DNA of 64,000 nucleotides from Hypomesus transpacificus (GCF_021917145.1 NW_025813796.1:1593411-1657410), one strand, 5' to 3'; positions 12,285 through 24,600 are shown, numbered from the stretch's first letter. The notes: generated by a model not told the origin, from the sequence alone. Numbers and translations are program-made.

Positions 12285-14524
12285 ATGGCGGAGGAAGTAA
12301 CGAAAGGTGCGGACCAACTATCCGTAGGTATGGCGATAATGCATGCTACAATACTGTCGGAGCTAGCCTAGTTGTGCTGGATGCCAGAAGCTAACATCGG
12401 CTCCTTATAGTAGACACCCATGGCCTGGCCTGGAAACCAGACAAATCTGCGAGCTCATGTTTCATTTGCTCCGGGACCCTGGTTAGTGTGCAAGGCGTTG
12501 CATATGGTAGCTAGCAATGCTATCTCAGTTTTGTTCCGCATTAGCTATCTGTAGCTATAACTACTAGTGTGAGTGCTGTTACAGCCGCGCCATTAGCATT
12601 ACAGCTTAGATTCACTGCTGCCGAAATCTAAAATATTGCAGTATTGCCTCTGGCCGGGGAGGGGGGGTGGTGCGACTTTCTATGACAAACAGGAAACACT
12701 TTTACAGTTATGTCGCTGCTGAGAATGTCGGGGAGACCGAGGTGAAGTTAGTTTCATATTCGACATTCGTCTCACATTCGGAAGACGCTACTTTGCAGCG
12801 CCGAGTTAGGGACCGGGTGAAAATTACCCATACAATTTTGAAAAATGATGACATTTATAATATTTGTATGACTATAAAACCTCAAACAAACAGCAGAGCA
12901 TTCCAACAATGTCGGATCTACTTCCACACCCTTTACTTTTTCAATGATGTGTTTTAAAAAATGATAGAAAATCGCTCATCCCTGAAAATAGCATGAAATC
13001 CTTGCTAATCTCAATATTTTTTCCAGACTTGGATCAAAAAATCTCAAATATACACCCGATTATTCTAATAGTGTCTGTCCTACTTCCACACCCTTTAGTT
13101 TTTTAATAAAACCTTTAAAAAAATGATAGAAAATCGCTAATCTCTGAAAATAGCATGAAATCCTTGCTAATCTCAATAACTTTTTCAAACTTATTTCAAA
13201 AAATCTCAAATATACACCTGATTATTCTAATAGTGTCTGGCCTAATTCCACACCCTTTACTTTTTCAATAATGTTTTTTAAAAGATGATAGAAAATCGCT
13301 AATCTCTGAAAATAGCATGAAATCGTTGATAATCTCAATAACTTTTTCAAACTTGTTTCAAAAAATCTAAAATATACACCTGATTATTATAATAGTGTCT
13401 TGCCTACTTCCACACCCTTTACTTTTTTAATAAAACCTTTTAAAAAATGATAGAAAATCGCTAATCTCTGAAAATAGCATGAAATCATTGATAATCTCAA
13501 TAACTTTTTCAAACTTGTTTCAAAAAATCTCGAATATACACCTGATTATTCTAATAGTGTCTGGCCTACTTCCACACCCTTTACTTTTTCAATAAAACAT
13601 TTTAAAAAAATGATAGAAAATAAATCGCTAATCTCTGAAAATAGCATGAAATCTTCACTAATCTCAATAACTTTTATGGAACCCCATATATATTATGATT
13701 ACAGCCTTTGCTTATTTTCATTGCCTTTTTCTTTTTTATCTTAAGCGTGCATTTAAACACAGTGGCACAAGTTGTGGCAATGAGTTTTGCCAAACAAAGA
13801 AAACCAGATCTCTGACAATAAATGACAACAAAACACCAGGCTTAGGTCTCAATCATGTCTCTCTCAGCTCTGAAAGCCGGAGGACCATCTTTTATAGGGC
13901 ACAAGAATGTAAACATAGATTGTGACAGTCAGACAGTATTGACGTTACGACAGTCTCAGAGAAAGAGATTCACTGCTCCCAACACCATGACAACTCTCAG
14001 ACTAGAGAGTTCATATGGAGCTCTACTTGTAGTCATGACAAGGAACGTTTAGCCAGTACTTTCTCCTGGCCCCGAACATCTATTAATCCTGACACATAGA
14101 CACGATCTACTCTTATTAATAGCAAGTTTACATGAGAACTTACTAACTAGTATCCAATGACTAGTTCTATTGATAAGTGAATAATGTAAGCACATAGGAA
14201 ATCCCAATTTCTTCATAACTCTTCTTTCATTGGCTCCCTTGCATAGACCTTGCGCGCGTGTGTGTGAGTGTTTGCGTCATCAACCACAGTTGACCATATA
14301 GGTGTCAAGCAAATGGTCACCAGAGTTTGCGTCTCCATCTATTCCAGGTTTGGGAGTAGGCCTCTCTTTCCACACAAGGAATGCTGAACACAGTATCATT
14401 TTATACAGAATAAAAAAAGATACATCTTCAATTATTCTGACAGGCAGACACTCAAAGTGATGGGGTGTGTCAAGGGGTTACATCAGAGTAATCTTACACA
14501 TACCTCTCTCTCTAATTCGCGCTC

Positions 14525-14558
<34 letters not shown>

Positions 14559-17500
14559 AGTCAGGTCAATATCGACTGGATTCAAAATATTCCTTATATA
14601 TAAAGTGTTTTACCTAAGACTTGACAGCTGAGACTGTCAATTGATCCGTTGTGGTGGATTGTGATCCTGTCTTCCTGTATGACATGATTACTCGTCTTCT
14701 ATAAAATTTCAGAGGGATTTCATGCTATTTTCAGAGTTTAGCGATTTTCTATCATTTTTAAAACACATTATTGAAAAAGTAAAGGGTGTGGAAGTAGGCC
14801 AGACACTATTAGAATAATCTGGTGTGTATTTGAGATTTTTCTCAATAAATCTGGAAAAGATATTGAGATTAGCAAGGATTTCATGCTATTTTCAGAGATT
14901 AGCGATCTACTATCATTTAAAAAAAAACATTATTGAAAAAGTAAAGGGTGTGGAAGTAGGCCAGACACTATTAGAATAATCTGGTGTATATTTGAGATTT
15001 TTTGACCCAAGTCTGGAAAAAATATTGAGATTAGCAAGGATTTCATGCTATTTTCAGAGATTAGCGATTCACTATCATTAAAAAATATATATTATTGAAA
15101 AAGTAAAGGGTGTGGAAGTAGGCCAGACACTATTAGAATAATCTGGTGTGTATTTGAGATTTTTCTCAATAAATCTGGAAAAGATATTGAGATTAGCAAG
15201 GATTTCATGCTATTTTCAGAGATTAGCGATCTACTATCATTTAAAAAAAAACATTATTGAAAAAGTAAAGGGTGTGGAAGTAGGCCAGACACTATTAGAA
15301 TAATCTGGTGTATATTTGAGATTTTTTGACCCAAGTCTGGAAAAAATATTGAGATTAGCAAGGATTTCATGCTATTTTCAGAGATTAGCGATTCACTATC
15401 ATTAAAAAATATATATTATTGAAAAAGTAAAGGGTGTGGAAGTAGGCCAGACACTATTAAAATAATCTGGTGTATATTTGAGATTTCATGACCCAAATCT
15501 GGAAAAGATATTGAGATTAGCAAGGATTTCATGCTATTTTCAGATATTAGCGATTTTCTATCATTTTTTTAAAAACATTTTTGAAAAAGTAAAGGGTGTG
15601 GAAGTAGGCCAGACACTATTAGAATAATATGGTGTATATTCGAGATTTTTTGACCCAAGTCTGGAAATATTATTGAGATTAGCAAGGATTTCTTGCTATT
15701 TTCAGAGATAAGCGTTTTTCTATCATTTTTTAAAATGTTTTATTGAAAAAGTAAAGGGTGTGGAAGTAGGCCAGACACTATTAGAATAATCAGGTGTATA
15801 TTCAAGATTTTTTGACCCAGGTCTGGAAAAGATATTGAGATTAGCAAGGATTTCATGCTATTTTCAGAGATTAGCGATTTACTATCATTTAAAAAAAAAC
15901 ATTATTGAAAAAGTAAAGGGTGTGGAAGTAGGCCAGACACTATTATAATAATCAGGTGTATATTTGAGATTTTTTGACCCAAGTCTGGAAAATATATTGA
16001 GATTAGCAAGGATTTCATGCTATTTTCAGAGATTAGCGATTTTCTATCATTTTTTTAAAAACGTTATTGAAAAAGTAAAGGGTGTGGAAGTAGGCCAGAC
16101 ACTATTATAATAATCAGGTGTATATTCGAGATTTTTTGAAACAAGTTTGAAAAAGTTATTGAGATTATCAATGATTTCATGCTATTTTCAGAGACTAGCG
16201 ATTTTCTATCATTTAAAAAAAAAAGCATTTTTGAAAAGGTAAAGGGTGTGGAAGTAGGCCAGACACTATTAGAATAATCTGCTGTGTATTTGAGATTTTT
16301 TTGACACAAGTCTGGAAATGTTATTGAGATTAGTGAAGATTTCATGCTATTTTCAAAGATAAGCGATTTTCTAACATTTTTTAAAAGGTTTTATTAAAAA
16401 AATAAAGGGTGTGGAAGTAGGCCAGACACTATTAGAATAATCGGGTGTATATTTGAGATTTTTTGACCCAAGTCTGGAAAAGATATTGAGATTTTTTTGA
16501 GATTTGCAAGGATGTCATGCTATTTTCAGAGATTAGCGATTTTCTATAATTTAAAAAGTTTTATTGAAAAAGTAAAGGGTGTGGAAGTAGGTCAGACATT
16601 GTTGGAATGCTCTGCTGTTTGTTTGAGGTTTTATAGTCATACAAATATTATAAATGTCATCATTTTTCAAAATTGTATGGGTAATTTTCACCCGGTCCCT
16701 AACTCGGCGCTGCAAAGTAGCGTCTTCCGAATGTGAGACGAATGTCGAATGTCGAATATGAAACTAACTTCACCTCGCTGTCGGGGAGAAAGTCCACTTT
16801 AAGAAATCGAAAGGACATAAGTACTTGTTCATTCAACTTTCGACCTCCATGTTGAACTTGCAAAAATTACAATCAAATCTGAGACTTCTCAACAACAATC
16901 AGGCGAAAGAGACACATTTAGCTGTCTAGCTCCATAGACTTCAATTCATTTTAGTCTCTATCGGGAATGGCGGAGAAAGTAACGAAAGGTGCCAACTATC
17001 CGCAGGTATGGCGATAATGCATGCTACAATACTGTCGTAGCTAGCCTAGTATTGTCTGGATGCCAGAACCTAACATCGGCTCCTTAGACACCCGTGGCCT
17101 TGCCTAGAAACCAGACAAATCTGCGAGCTCATGTTTCATTTGCTCCGGGACCCTGGTTAGTGTGAAAGGTGTTGCATCATATATGGTAGCTAGCAAGGCT
17201 ATCTCAGTCTTGTTCTGCATTAGCCATCTGTAGCTAGAACTACTAGCATGAGTGCCATATAGCCACGCCATTAGCATTACATCTTAGATTCAGTGCTGCC
17301 AAAATCTAAGATATTGCAGAATTGCCTCTGGCATGTCGGGGAGAAAGTCCACTCTCGGGAAACTTCCGGCTTCTGACTTGTAAGAAACGTTTAGAACATA
17401 AGTACTCGTTCATTCAACTTTCGACCTATAATCCATGTTGAACTAGCAAAAACTACAATCAAATCTGAGATTTCTCAACGAAAATCAGGCGAAAGAGAAC

Positions 17501-20500
17501 ATTTAGCCGTCCAGCTCCATATACTCCCATTTATTTTGCACTCGTCTGCAATCATCCCCAGTGGAACTCTGATGGAACTGCAACCAAATTTGGTACAATG
17601 CGGCTTAATAGGGATTGGAAAGGGTCTCCGACGGGCTCTGCTGCGCAACAACCTAAACAACGGAGGTTGACCAAACAGCCGGAAGTCGCCAGATGAGAAT
17701 CTGTCGCTAGCGAAGGTGATAAATCGCTAAATATAGCAACACTATCCCTAAATTGTGTAATTTAAGCAGTGTTGCCAAAGGGTATACGAGCTATAACCAG
17801 CTGCACGTGAATGACAGTGGGTATTCAATATAGTTTTTTACCATGCAGTCAACGTGTATGTCCTCAGCTTCTCATGTCATGGCAAACACAACACCTTGCT
17901 ACTGACGACGTTTGCAGGGACATTCATGCTCCCAGGAGGCAGAGAGAATTAGCATCTTTATGAATTTGATTGAACGTTCCAATTTTGTCAGGTGAGCTGT
18001 ACGTGTCTGACAAAAAAGGAAGTGATCAGGATGGTGACGGATCCGAACAGAAACCATTTAAAACTCCTTTAAAGGTAAGAGTAAAAAGTTATTTATTAAG
18101 CCAGACCGCAGACATTGATTCAGATTATGCTCCTGTATTCTCAAAAATCTAAAAGTGTATAAAAACGTGCTTATGCTTACAAATGTTCTGTTTCACAGGC
18201 GTTGTCATCTGTGGGAAAGGAGCCCTTCCCAACTATATATGTGGATTCTCAGAAGGAGGGAGAGGTAGGATGCGAGAATATTTCTCTCTAACATCATGTT
18301 TGATCAAGTAATAGTTATTTATTAAAGCTGCAATAGATAACATTATCAAATATATTCAAATAGAAGAAGTAGCACCCTGCATTTAGCTGTCTGTGCTGCT
18401 AAACAACTCTGAGGGCCTCACTAACTTACACAACATGTTTGTAGGGGACAAACATTTATCTTTTTTTACAGAAAAGAAAATATTGCATACCTATTGTACC
18501 CTTTCAAATGTTTTGTTTATTACACTCTAGCTTTGGGCAGTGATCTCAAAGACTCAGATGAAGAATGCAAAGAAGCAATTGAACCGGGAGCAGGTGAAGA
18601 AGGATACCAAAGACAAAAATGAGGTATAAAAGTCTGTAACCAGACTAACATCAACTGCAGGTTGTTCCTGGGAAATCAGTACCAACCAAGTGTTGACTGG
18701 TTGGTTGGGTGTTAACGTCTTGTTAAATTGTAGACAGAAGACAATGACAGAAGAGAGAAAAACTTGGAGGAAGCAAAGAAAATCGTCATCGAGCAAGACC
18801 TAAGCCTTCCAGAGCCTAAAACGGTGAGGTTCCCTTGACGGCAGTTATAGTGTATCTTAAGTACTTAAGTACGTTTCTACTTGTACTTTGAAGTTCTCAC
18901 AAATGAAATGCTTGCATATACACCGTGGGGATCTTCTGTCACCTTTCTTAGTCTGTGTCCCTTTTTTGTATTTGTTTTAACCCTCAGGCTAAGATTCATC
19001 AACTTGAGCCACTGAGGGAGCAGAGGGTGAAGGTGTTTGGTTGGGTGCACCGCCTGAGGAGGCAAGGTGAGGACGGCACAAGCTGGTGGGGATGGAACTT
19101 GGGACCCTCTGTTAGCATGTTGATCCGTTACTGTTCCCTTTTAAACAGGGATGGCATGGATTGAGTTGGCACATGAATGCAATATGTTTGGGAATCGTTT
19201 AAAGGCTGTTTTTTAGTAAATAATAAAATAAAAAAGGCTGTATGGCTTATTGTATCTATTTTTTTTAGGAAAAAATCTTCTCTTCATTGTCCTGAGGGAT
19301 GGGACTGGTTACTTGCAGTGTGTTCTTACGGATAAATTGGTAAAAAAGAAAATGATGATTACGTTTTGCTTTGACTTCTAACACCTCTTTGTACATGCCA
19401 CTTGAATTATTCCCTGTGTATTTGCTTCTCACATTGTTTTGTACCAACCCTCTACTTGCAGTGTCAGTGCTACAATGCCCTTGTCCTGTCGACTGAGAGC
19501 ACTGTTGCCTTGTATGGGACGGTGAAGCCAGTGCTAGAGGGTAAACAGGTAAACATTCAGTCCTAAATTGAACGCCATTGATTTTGATAGTACTCCTTTG
19601 GGGGATGTTTCTGTGAACCGTTTGATTTGATTTGATCCGATCCTGTGATAAGATCCCATACAAAGCCCCGATGTCTGTTTCCGTTCATCCAGGCCCCCGG
19701 TGGCCACGAGCTGCACTGCGACTTCTGGGAGCTGGTGGGTCTGGCCCCGGCTGGTGGCGCTGACAACCTGCTGAACGAGGAGTCCGACGTGGACGTCCAG
19801 CTCAACAACCGGCACATGCTGATCCGCGGGGAGAACGTGTCCAAGATTCTCCGTGTTCGCTCCACCGTCACACAGTGCTTCAGGGACCATTTCTTCAACC
19901 GTGGATACTACGAGGTGAGGAAGCGAGGGTTTTTGAAGCTTAAAACACCATTTGTAAGTTTGATACCTGTCCTGGATTGACGGGCATTGACCCTTGAATG
20001 CACACAAGTCGCTGTTGGGAAATCGTGTTGATCCTGGAACCTGTTAAGAGTTTTCTTGCTACGTTCTTTTGTCCTAGATCACCCCTCCCACCCTAGTGCA
20101 GACCCAGGTGGAGGGAGGCTCCACCCTCTTCAACCTGAACTACTTTGGGGAGGAGGCATTCCTCACCCAGTCCTCCCAGCTGTACCTGGAGACCTGCATC
20201 CCAGCCTTGGGAGACACCTTCTGCATTGCCCAGTCGTACCGTGCCGAGCAGTCCCGCACACGCAGGCACCTGTCCGAGTGAGTAGATTTTGGATAAGCCA
20301 ATCAGAATTGGGTTTATTCGCCATGTAAGTTCACACAAACAAGGAGTTTACTGTGACAGGAAGGGGCATACAATAAACATATTTGGATCTTAAAAGATAA
20401 AGTAAAAATGTACGATAGTCTAACTAAATTTAAACAAGTAAATAATGGTCAAATATATAATAGATGTGACAGGAGCTGGTAAAAAATGTATTTTTACCAA

Positions 20501-22042
20501 CCTTGACCTACTTCAGGACCAGCTCCCGTCATATGTGCACCATTTTGTGAAGTGTATCATACGTTATTGTTAAGTGAGGTTCATCAGGCAGCCTGCAGTG
20601 GCACTTTCATACCAACTTAACCTTGTTTGACTTCTGTTCTGCAGGTACACTCACATAGAGGCCGAGTGTCCCTTCATGACCTACGAGGACCTTCTGACCC
20701 GCCTGGAGGACCTGGTGTGTGACGTGGTGGATCGTGTTCTCAAATCTCCGGCTGCTCCTCTCCTCTATGAAGTCAACCCTGTAAGTCTGGCACAGATATT
20801 ACAACACTCTGCCCTACTAGTCTTGTTTTATAGTTGGGTAGACAAAGAAGGGTTCTCAAAACCATCTATGACAAGACCTAAAACTTATGTCATCATTTTA
20901 TATGAAAAATAAAAGCTATTAAGTACCTGATCAATTAAACAAATGTAATTTAACTTGGCGGGGGGGGGGGGGGGGGGGAACCAAGTAACAGTATTATATT
21001 AATAACGGTCAGTGGTAGATGAAATTTAATCTGAATAACTCCGACACCACAGAACTTCAAGCCACCAAAGAGGCCCTTCAAGAGGATGAACTACACCGAC
21101 GCAATTGTCTGGCTGAAAGAACATGACATCAAGAAGGATGATGGCACCTACTATGAATTCGGAGAGGTATGTGTGAAAAAGTGCTTACTATTTCCTAACG
21201 AGTTTTACATGGCCTACATGTAATTGTACTTCCATGTAATTTCTAGTAGTTGGTTTGCTTGTACACTGTAACCCTATACACGTAGTTTTCAAACTCATCT
21301 TGGGATGTCTTGATTGCATGTGTGTTGCGTATTAGCTTCACCCCTGTCACCTGTGTGTCTCAGGACATCCCCGAAGCCCCTGAGAGGCTGATGACCGACA
21401 GCATCAACGAGACCATCCTGCTTTGCCGCTTCCCTGCCGAGATCAAGTCCTTCTACATGCAGCGCTGCCCCGAGGACCGGCGTCTCACCGAGTCGGTACG
21501 ATGAACCGCGTCATCGTCCCGTTTTGATCCCGTTTTGACGTGTCGTCCGTTAGCCACAAGCTATTAGCGACGGAACGGTGAGCTGTGAATGAGCGAATGT
21601 GCCGCTTTTGGCCGTCTTCCAGGTGGATGTGCTGATGCCTAATGTTGGAGAGATTGTGGGAGGGTCCATGCGTATCTGGGATGCTGAGGAGCTACTGGAG
21701 GGGTACAAGAGGGAAGGCATTGACCCGACCCCCTACTACTGGTACACTGACCAGGTACGTCTTAAGAGCAGGATCCCGGCACTGAAAAGGCTATAAACAT
21801 TGACTGCAGTTGTATGTCTCTTACTCCAGTAAGGCATTGTATGTGTGCATTGAGACTTTACTAAATACAGTTAATTTGGTCCCTGACAAGTGTCAAATAT
21901 GTCTTTTTAGAGGAAGTATGGAACCTGTCCTCACGGTGGCTACGGCCTGGGCCTGGAGCGCTTCCTCACCTGGCTGCTGAACAGACATCACATCAGGGAT
22001 GTCTGTCTCTACCCCCGCTTCATCCAGCGCTGTCGACCCTGA
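12285..22042 (+). CDS. nars1: Cytosolic asparaginyl-tRNA synthetase
   Basis: Fifteen coding exons: 12285-12327, 17992-18074, 18199-18264, 18531-18623, 18734-18823, 18988-19066, 19269-19339, 19462-19548, 19693-19914, 20078-20277, 20645-20780, 21053-21166, 21364-21495, 21623-21754 and 21911-22042. They total 559 codons plus TGA (human 548). The enzyme charges tRNA-Asn with Asn in the cytosol. Residues 1-~130 are the eukaryote-specific Lys/Glu-rich extension (ELYVSD core). An OB-fold anticodon-binding domain follows at ~135-230 and a class II catalytic core at ~250-559. Motif 2 is [12 protein letters not shown] (~331-343) and motif 3 is GYGLGLERF (526-534). Exon 1 was chosen because its donor phase (one base over) joins exon 2 in frame as ...SVGELYVSD. 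Intron 1 (~5.7 kb) is swollen by a foldback element and a decayed exon 1 duplicate. The N-terminal exon is the least certain part. Confidence 0.95.
12920..13670 (-). repeat. Left-arm array of ~162-bp unit, 5 copies
   Basis: The landmark ccacaccctttactttttc recurs near 12,925, 13,088, 13,248, 13,410 and 13,570, separated by a conserved body that includes the reverse complement of gctattttcagag. Copies differ by scattered substitutions and small indels. This is the reverse complement of the right-arm array. Confidence 0.9.
14705..16600 (+). repeat. Right-arm array of ~162-bp unit, about 12 copies
   Basis: The landmark aaagggtgtggaagtagg recurs roughly every 162 bases from ~14,780 to ~16,575. 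The first four units form two nearly identical dimers of about 325 bases: versions containing ctcaataaatctgg and gacccaagtctgg alternate twice. This indicates recent duplication of a two-unit block. The arm is more than twice as long as the left arm. Confidence 0.9.
16779..17540 (+). repeat. Tandem duplication carrying a nars1 exon 1 copy
   Basis: The sequence from 16779 (tgtcggggagaaagtcc...) recurs from 17334 with the same order of landmarks: cattcaactttcgacct, caaatctgag, caggcgaaagag and the gctccata motif. The segment ~16,950-17,333 in turn matches 12,268-12,650 (exon 1 and following intron). The locus has therefore been duplicated around the exon 1/intron 1 boundary, with the foldback element between the copies. 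Confidence 0.8.
16967..17005 (+). pseudogene. Decayed duplicate of nars1 exon 1
   Basis: A second ATGGCGGAG-starting segment, followed by a good GT donor, matches the true exon 1 at 12285-12327. It lacks four bases in the middle (39 versus 43 nt), which changes the donor phase. Splicing this copy to exon 2 would shift the frame and reach a stop (TAA) at the end of exon 2, so it cannot encode the normal N-terminus. It could still act as an alternative non-coding first exon. Confidence 0.75.
20290..20560. repeat. Interspersed repeat remnant in nars1 intron 10
   Basis: The stretch beginning near ttgggtttattcgccatgta and continuing with cacacaaacaaggagttta resembles a dispersed teleost repeat I have seen in many fish introns. 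Family assignment is uncertain and the boundaries are approximate. Confidence 0.35.
20960..20978. repeat. Poly-G run of 19 bases in nars1 intron 11
   Basis: 19 consecutive G residues on the coding strand, about 75 bases before exon 12. Confidence 0.95.
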
Positions 22043-22219
22043 GCTACTTTAACAGAGCTCTAAACACGCACCAAGTGCGAGCATAAAGGCACGCTTAATG
22101 AGCCCTGGAATATTCTGACGCTCTCTACAACGTAAAAAAAAAAGAGTCATATAATGGCATGTAATGTATGATGTTGCAACATTTACCACCACTCACATAT
22201 TCTTGCTTTCAAGTCTACC

Positions 22220-22225
22220 AATAAA
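22220..22225 (+). terminator. nars1: Polyadenylation signal of nars1
   Basis: Canonical AATAAA about 180 bases after the nars1 stop codon, followed within 30 bases by a TG-rich stretch (tgtctgtgtgtttgtc), as expected for a downstream element. Confidence 0.8.
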
Positions 22226-22347
22226 TAATTCTGTGCTCAATGTCTGTGTGTTTGTCTCCAATAATAAGGAAATGTTGCTTGACTGTCCCTTTTTTTCAAA
22301 ATACCAGCAATGAATGTATTTTGAGGCTACACTTCCTGCATAGCTAG

Positions 22348-22640
22348 CCTACTACATTTACATGTATGCATTTAGCAGACGCTTTTATCCAAAGCGACTT
22401 CCAAGAGAGAGCTTTACAAAAGAGCATAGGTCACTGATCATAACAACGAGGTAGTCCCAAACATTGCAGGCAGCCAAAACATGAAGCATACATTGTGAAA
22501 AAACTAAACAAGTGCCAAAAGGGAAGACCCATAAGAGCATGCAGTTATACAAGTTTACAAGTTAAAAACAACATGAACCACAAAAAAGTGCAGGACTGTA
22601 CCTGTGGAAGAACAATCAATAGTAAAATATTTCACAGTGA
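22348..22640. repeat. Dispersed repeat with L2-type tail motif
   Basis: Contains gcatttagcagacgctttta followed by tccaaagcgactt and then gagagctttacaaaag. The same sequence occurs inverted at about 24455-24600 and 31770-31915. The 'agcagacgctttatccaaagcgactt' motif is common at fish LINE/SINE 3' tails. The ends of the repeat are not resolved. Confidence 0.6.
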
Positions 22641-22825
22641 GTACAAGACTTAACTTCGTTATAACTAACCTACAAGAGCAACAAGTCACTCAATAAGAGT
22701 CATTGTGATCCTAGAGGAAACTAGCAACAGGTCTAGCCAAGCATTCCTAAGTACTAGCCAGATTATGCTGAATCCTGACTAACTTGTCTATCAAGGAAGT
22801 AAATATATTTTAGGGTTAGGGTCAG

Positions 22826-22958
22826 TCATGCACAAACATTCAACTGTAACCTGTAAGCCCCATTGTGACATCATCAAAGATAGGCAGGAGGAAGAAACAG
22901 AAATCCTTCTCACTGAAACTCAATCAATGGTCCAATAGTACAATATAATAATTAGCAA
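22826..22958 (+). repeat. Extra copy of a ~130-bp segment found inside each duplicated unit
   Basis: The segment beginning agtcatgcacaaacattc and ending in caatataataatta is nearly identical to 25381-25517 and 32696-32832. It abuts the left edge of duplicated unit A, so it marks a rearrangement junction. Confidence 0.8.
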
Positions 22959-23154
22959 TTGTACATTACAATATATACACATTGTTGTATATAAACAAAA
23001 TATTTATATTGCAGACTAGGCTGACAGACAATGACTGTCCCACTTTACCAGACAAGCTGTCCCACATTACCTGAAAATGCTGCCTGAGTGAGAGAGGGAA
23101 TCTTGTTATGTTTGAAAGTGTGTAGCTTCTAAAATGTGTACTCCCATTTCAAAC

Positions 23155-23337
23155 CATTTACATTTAGCAGATGCTCTTATCCAGAGCGACTTACAGTAAG
23201 TACAGGGACATTCCCCCCGAGGCAAGTAGGGTGAAGTGCTTTGCCCAAGGACACAATGTCATTGGGCACAGCCGGAAATTGATCTGGCAACCTTCAGTTT
23301 ACTAGCCCGATTCCCTCACCGTTCAGCCACCTGACTC
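23155..23337 (-). mobile_element. tRNA-derived SINE (unit A)
   Basis: Read on the minus strand it begins with a tRNA-Leu-like head (gtcaggtggctgaacggtg) and a B-box-like ggttgccagatcaattt. A conserved body follows, then the tail agtcgctctggataagagc and tctgctaaatgtaaatg. It is a complete-looking copy. The same family occurs at 30470-30652 and 40471-40666. Confidence 0.85.
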
Positions 23338-23915
23338 TGAACAGACACCTGACATCATGACATTTACAGAAACACCACTGGGGCAAGTTAACAGTTACTT
23401 AGTAAGTCTACTGGAGCCTCTACCAAAACGTGTCCCACATTACCTGAAATCACCCTACTCTTTCTCTTGTAACAAGCTAACCACTGACATTGACTAATGC
23501 ATGCTCATGTTTTGTTAACTGTATATTTATGACTGAATAAAGGCCATTCTTTTTAAAGTGTGATGAAAATGACTGAAAATGATTTTTTTTATTCTCATAC
23601 GATAATACTCCAATTTAGGTTTATTTGGTGGTCGTCAGGAACCATTATAACAAAACATAGTAAACATCTAAATGCTCTTCCTGTCTCCATTTGGCTATCA
23701 AGATTTCAAAAAAGTTACTGCTTTCCTCCTTTGAATTGTGATTCACAGGGTTTGGTCATAAATATGGAGACATTTAAGATGATTGTTAGTCCAAGAAAAT
23801 CGATGCTGTTAATCAACATTTTAAGTTTTGAAATGGATAGACTTGTTTAATTGACCATGCCACGGCAAACTTCCATTTGCAATACAGTCATATTACTCTT
23901 TCATCTTCTCACCAG

Positions 23916-24183
23916 GTACAAAGAAAACATGATGAAGCTCTCAAGAATCCATCATGACCAACCAATGAGACCTTTGGACACAGCTGTGTTCTGGATCGAG
24001 TTTGTGATGCGCAACAAGGGGGCCAAGCACCTAAGGGTTCAAGCACACAACCTGACCTGGTACTACTGTTTAGATATAGCAGCTTTCTTGCTTTCTGTAG
24101 TGGGACTCATTCTTGTACTACTGATAAAAAAACGTGTTGTTTCTGCATTCGCAAGTGCTGTGGGAAAGGCAAACCAAGAGTAG
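23916..24183 (+). pseudogene. Orphan last exon of a UDP-glucuronosyltransferase (unit A)
   Basis: After a good acceptor (cttctcaccag) the frame reads [16 protein letters not shown], then [21 protein letters not shown] and a single transmembrane helix (~[17 protein letters not shown]), ending in KKRVV...KANQE and TAG. This is the C-terminal exon of a UGT, which conjugates glucuronic acid to lipophilic compounds in the ER lumen. The NLTWYYCLD segment is about three residues shorter than usual before the membrane helix. No other UGT exon is present in the window, so it is a gene fragment. The reading frame is intact. Confidence 0.8.
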
Positions 24184-24454
24184 AGACAGATTGATGCAGT
24201 TTTTAACAGATGCTTTAGAGCTCCTTGGAAAATATAGCTAGATGCATACAAATCTAATTTCACAACCTAAAAGGGTATTGTTGCTCTTGTTGGTTAGTTG
24301 TAACTGATTTAAATATTTGTAATCGCTGTGAATTACATTGATGTTGCTTGCTTTCCTCCAGGTACACTAGCACTTTCGAGGATCATGTTGTTTAACTGTA
24401 ATTTGTTTAACTACATGGTCTTCTGGTTCTAACCATTGGCACTGATTTGCTTTT

Positions 24455-24600
24455 TCACAATGTATGCTTCATGTTTTGGCTACCCGTGATGTTTGGAGCT
24501 AATTTGTTGTTTATGATCATTGACCTATACACTTTTGTAAAGCTCTCTCTTGAAAGACGCTTTGGATAAAAGCATCTGCTAAATGAATGAATGTAAATGT
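24455..24600 (-). repeat. L2-tail repeat (unit A)
   Basis: Reverse complement of the 22,357-22,500 repeat, with the caagagagagctttacaaaag and ccaaaacatgaagcatac landmarks. Confidence 0.7.

Larger units (their letters stand above)
12737..16778. mobile_element. Foldback-type transposable element in nars1 intron 1
   Basis: The two ends are inverted copies of each other: about 200 bases starting cgaggtgaagttag, then arrays of a ~162-bp unit in opposite orientation. A unique centre of about 1 kb lies at ~13,680-14,705. The 11-mer tgtcggggaga occurs immediately outside both ends (12726-12736 and 16779-16789), as expected for a target-site duplication. The same 11-mer occurs once, uninterrupted, in the paralogous sequence at 17334-17344. 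No transposase is recognisable in the centre, so the element looks non-autonomous. An 11-bp duplication with long, internally repetitive inverted termini recalls Mutator-like or foldback elements; the superfamily is inferred, not shown. Confidence 0.75.

Noticed and set aside
16064..16736. Open frames within the ~162-bp repeat array
   Set aside because: They recur with the repeat period and have no coding signature; they are by-products of the foldback arms.
17475..17660. Minus-strand 61-codon Arg-rich frame in nars1 intron 1
   Set aside because: It lies within sequence that resembles a dispersed fish repeat; there is no homology I recognise and no splice context.
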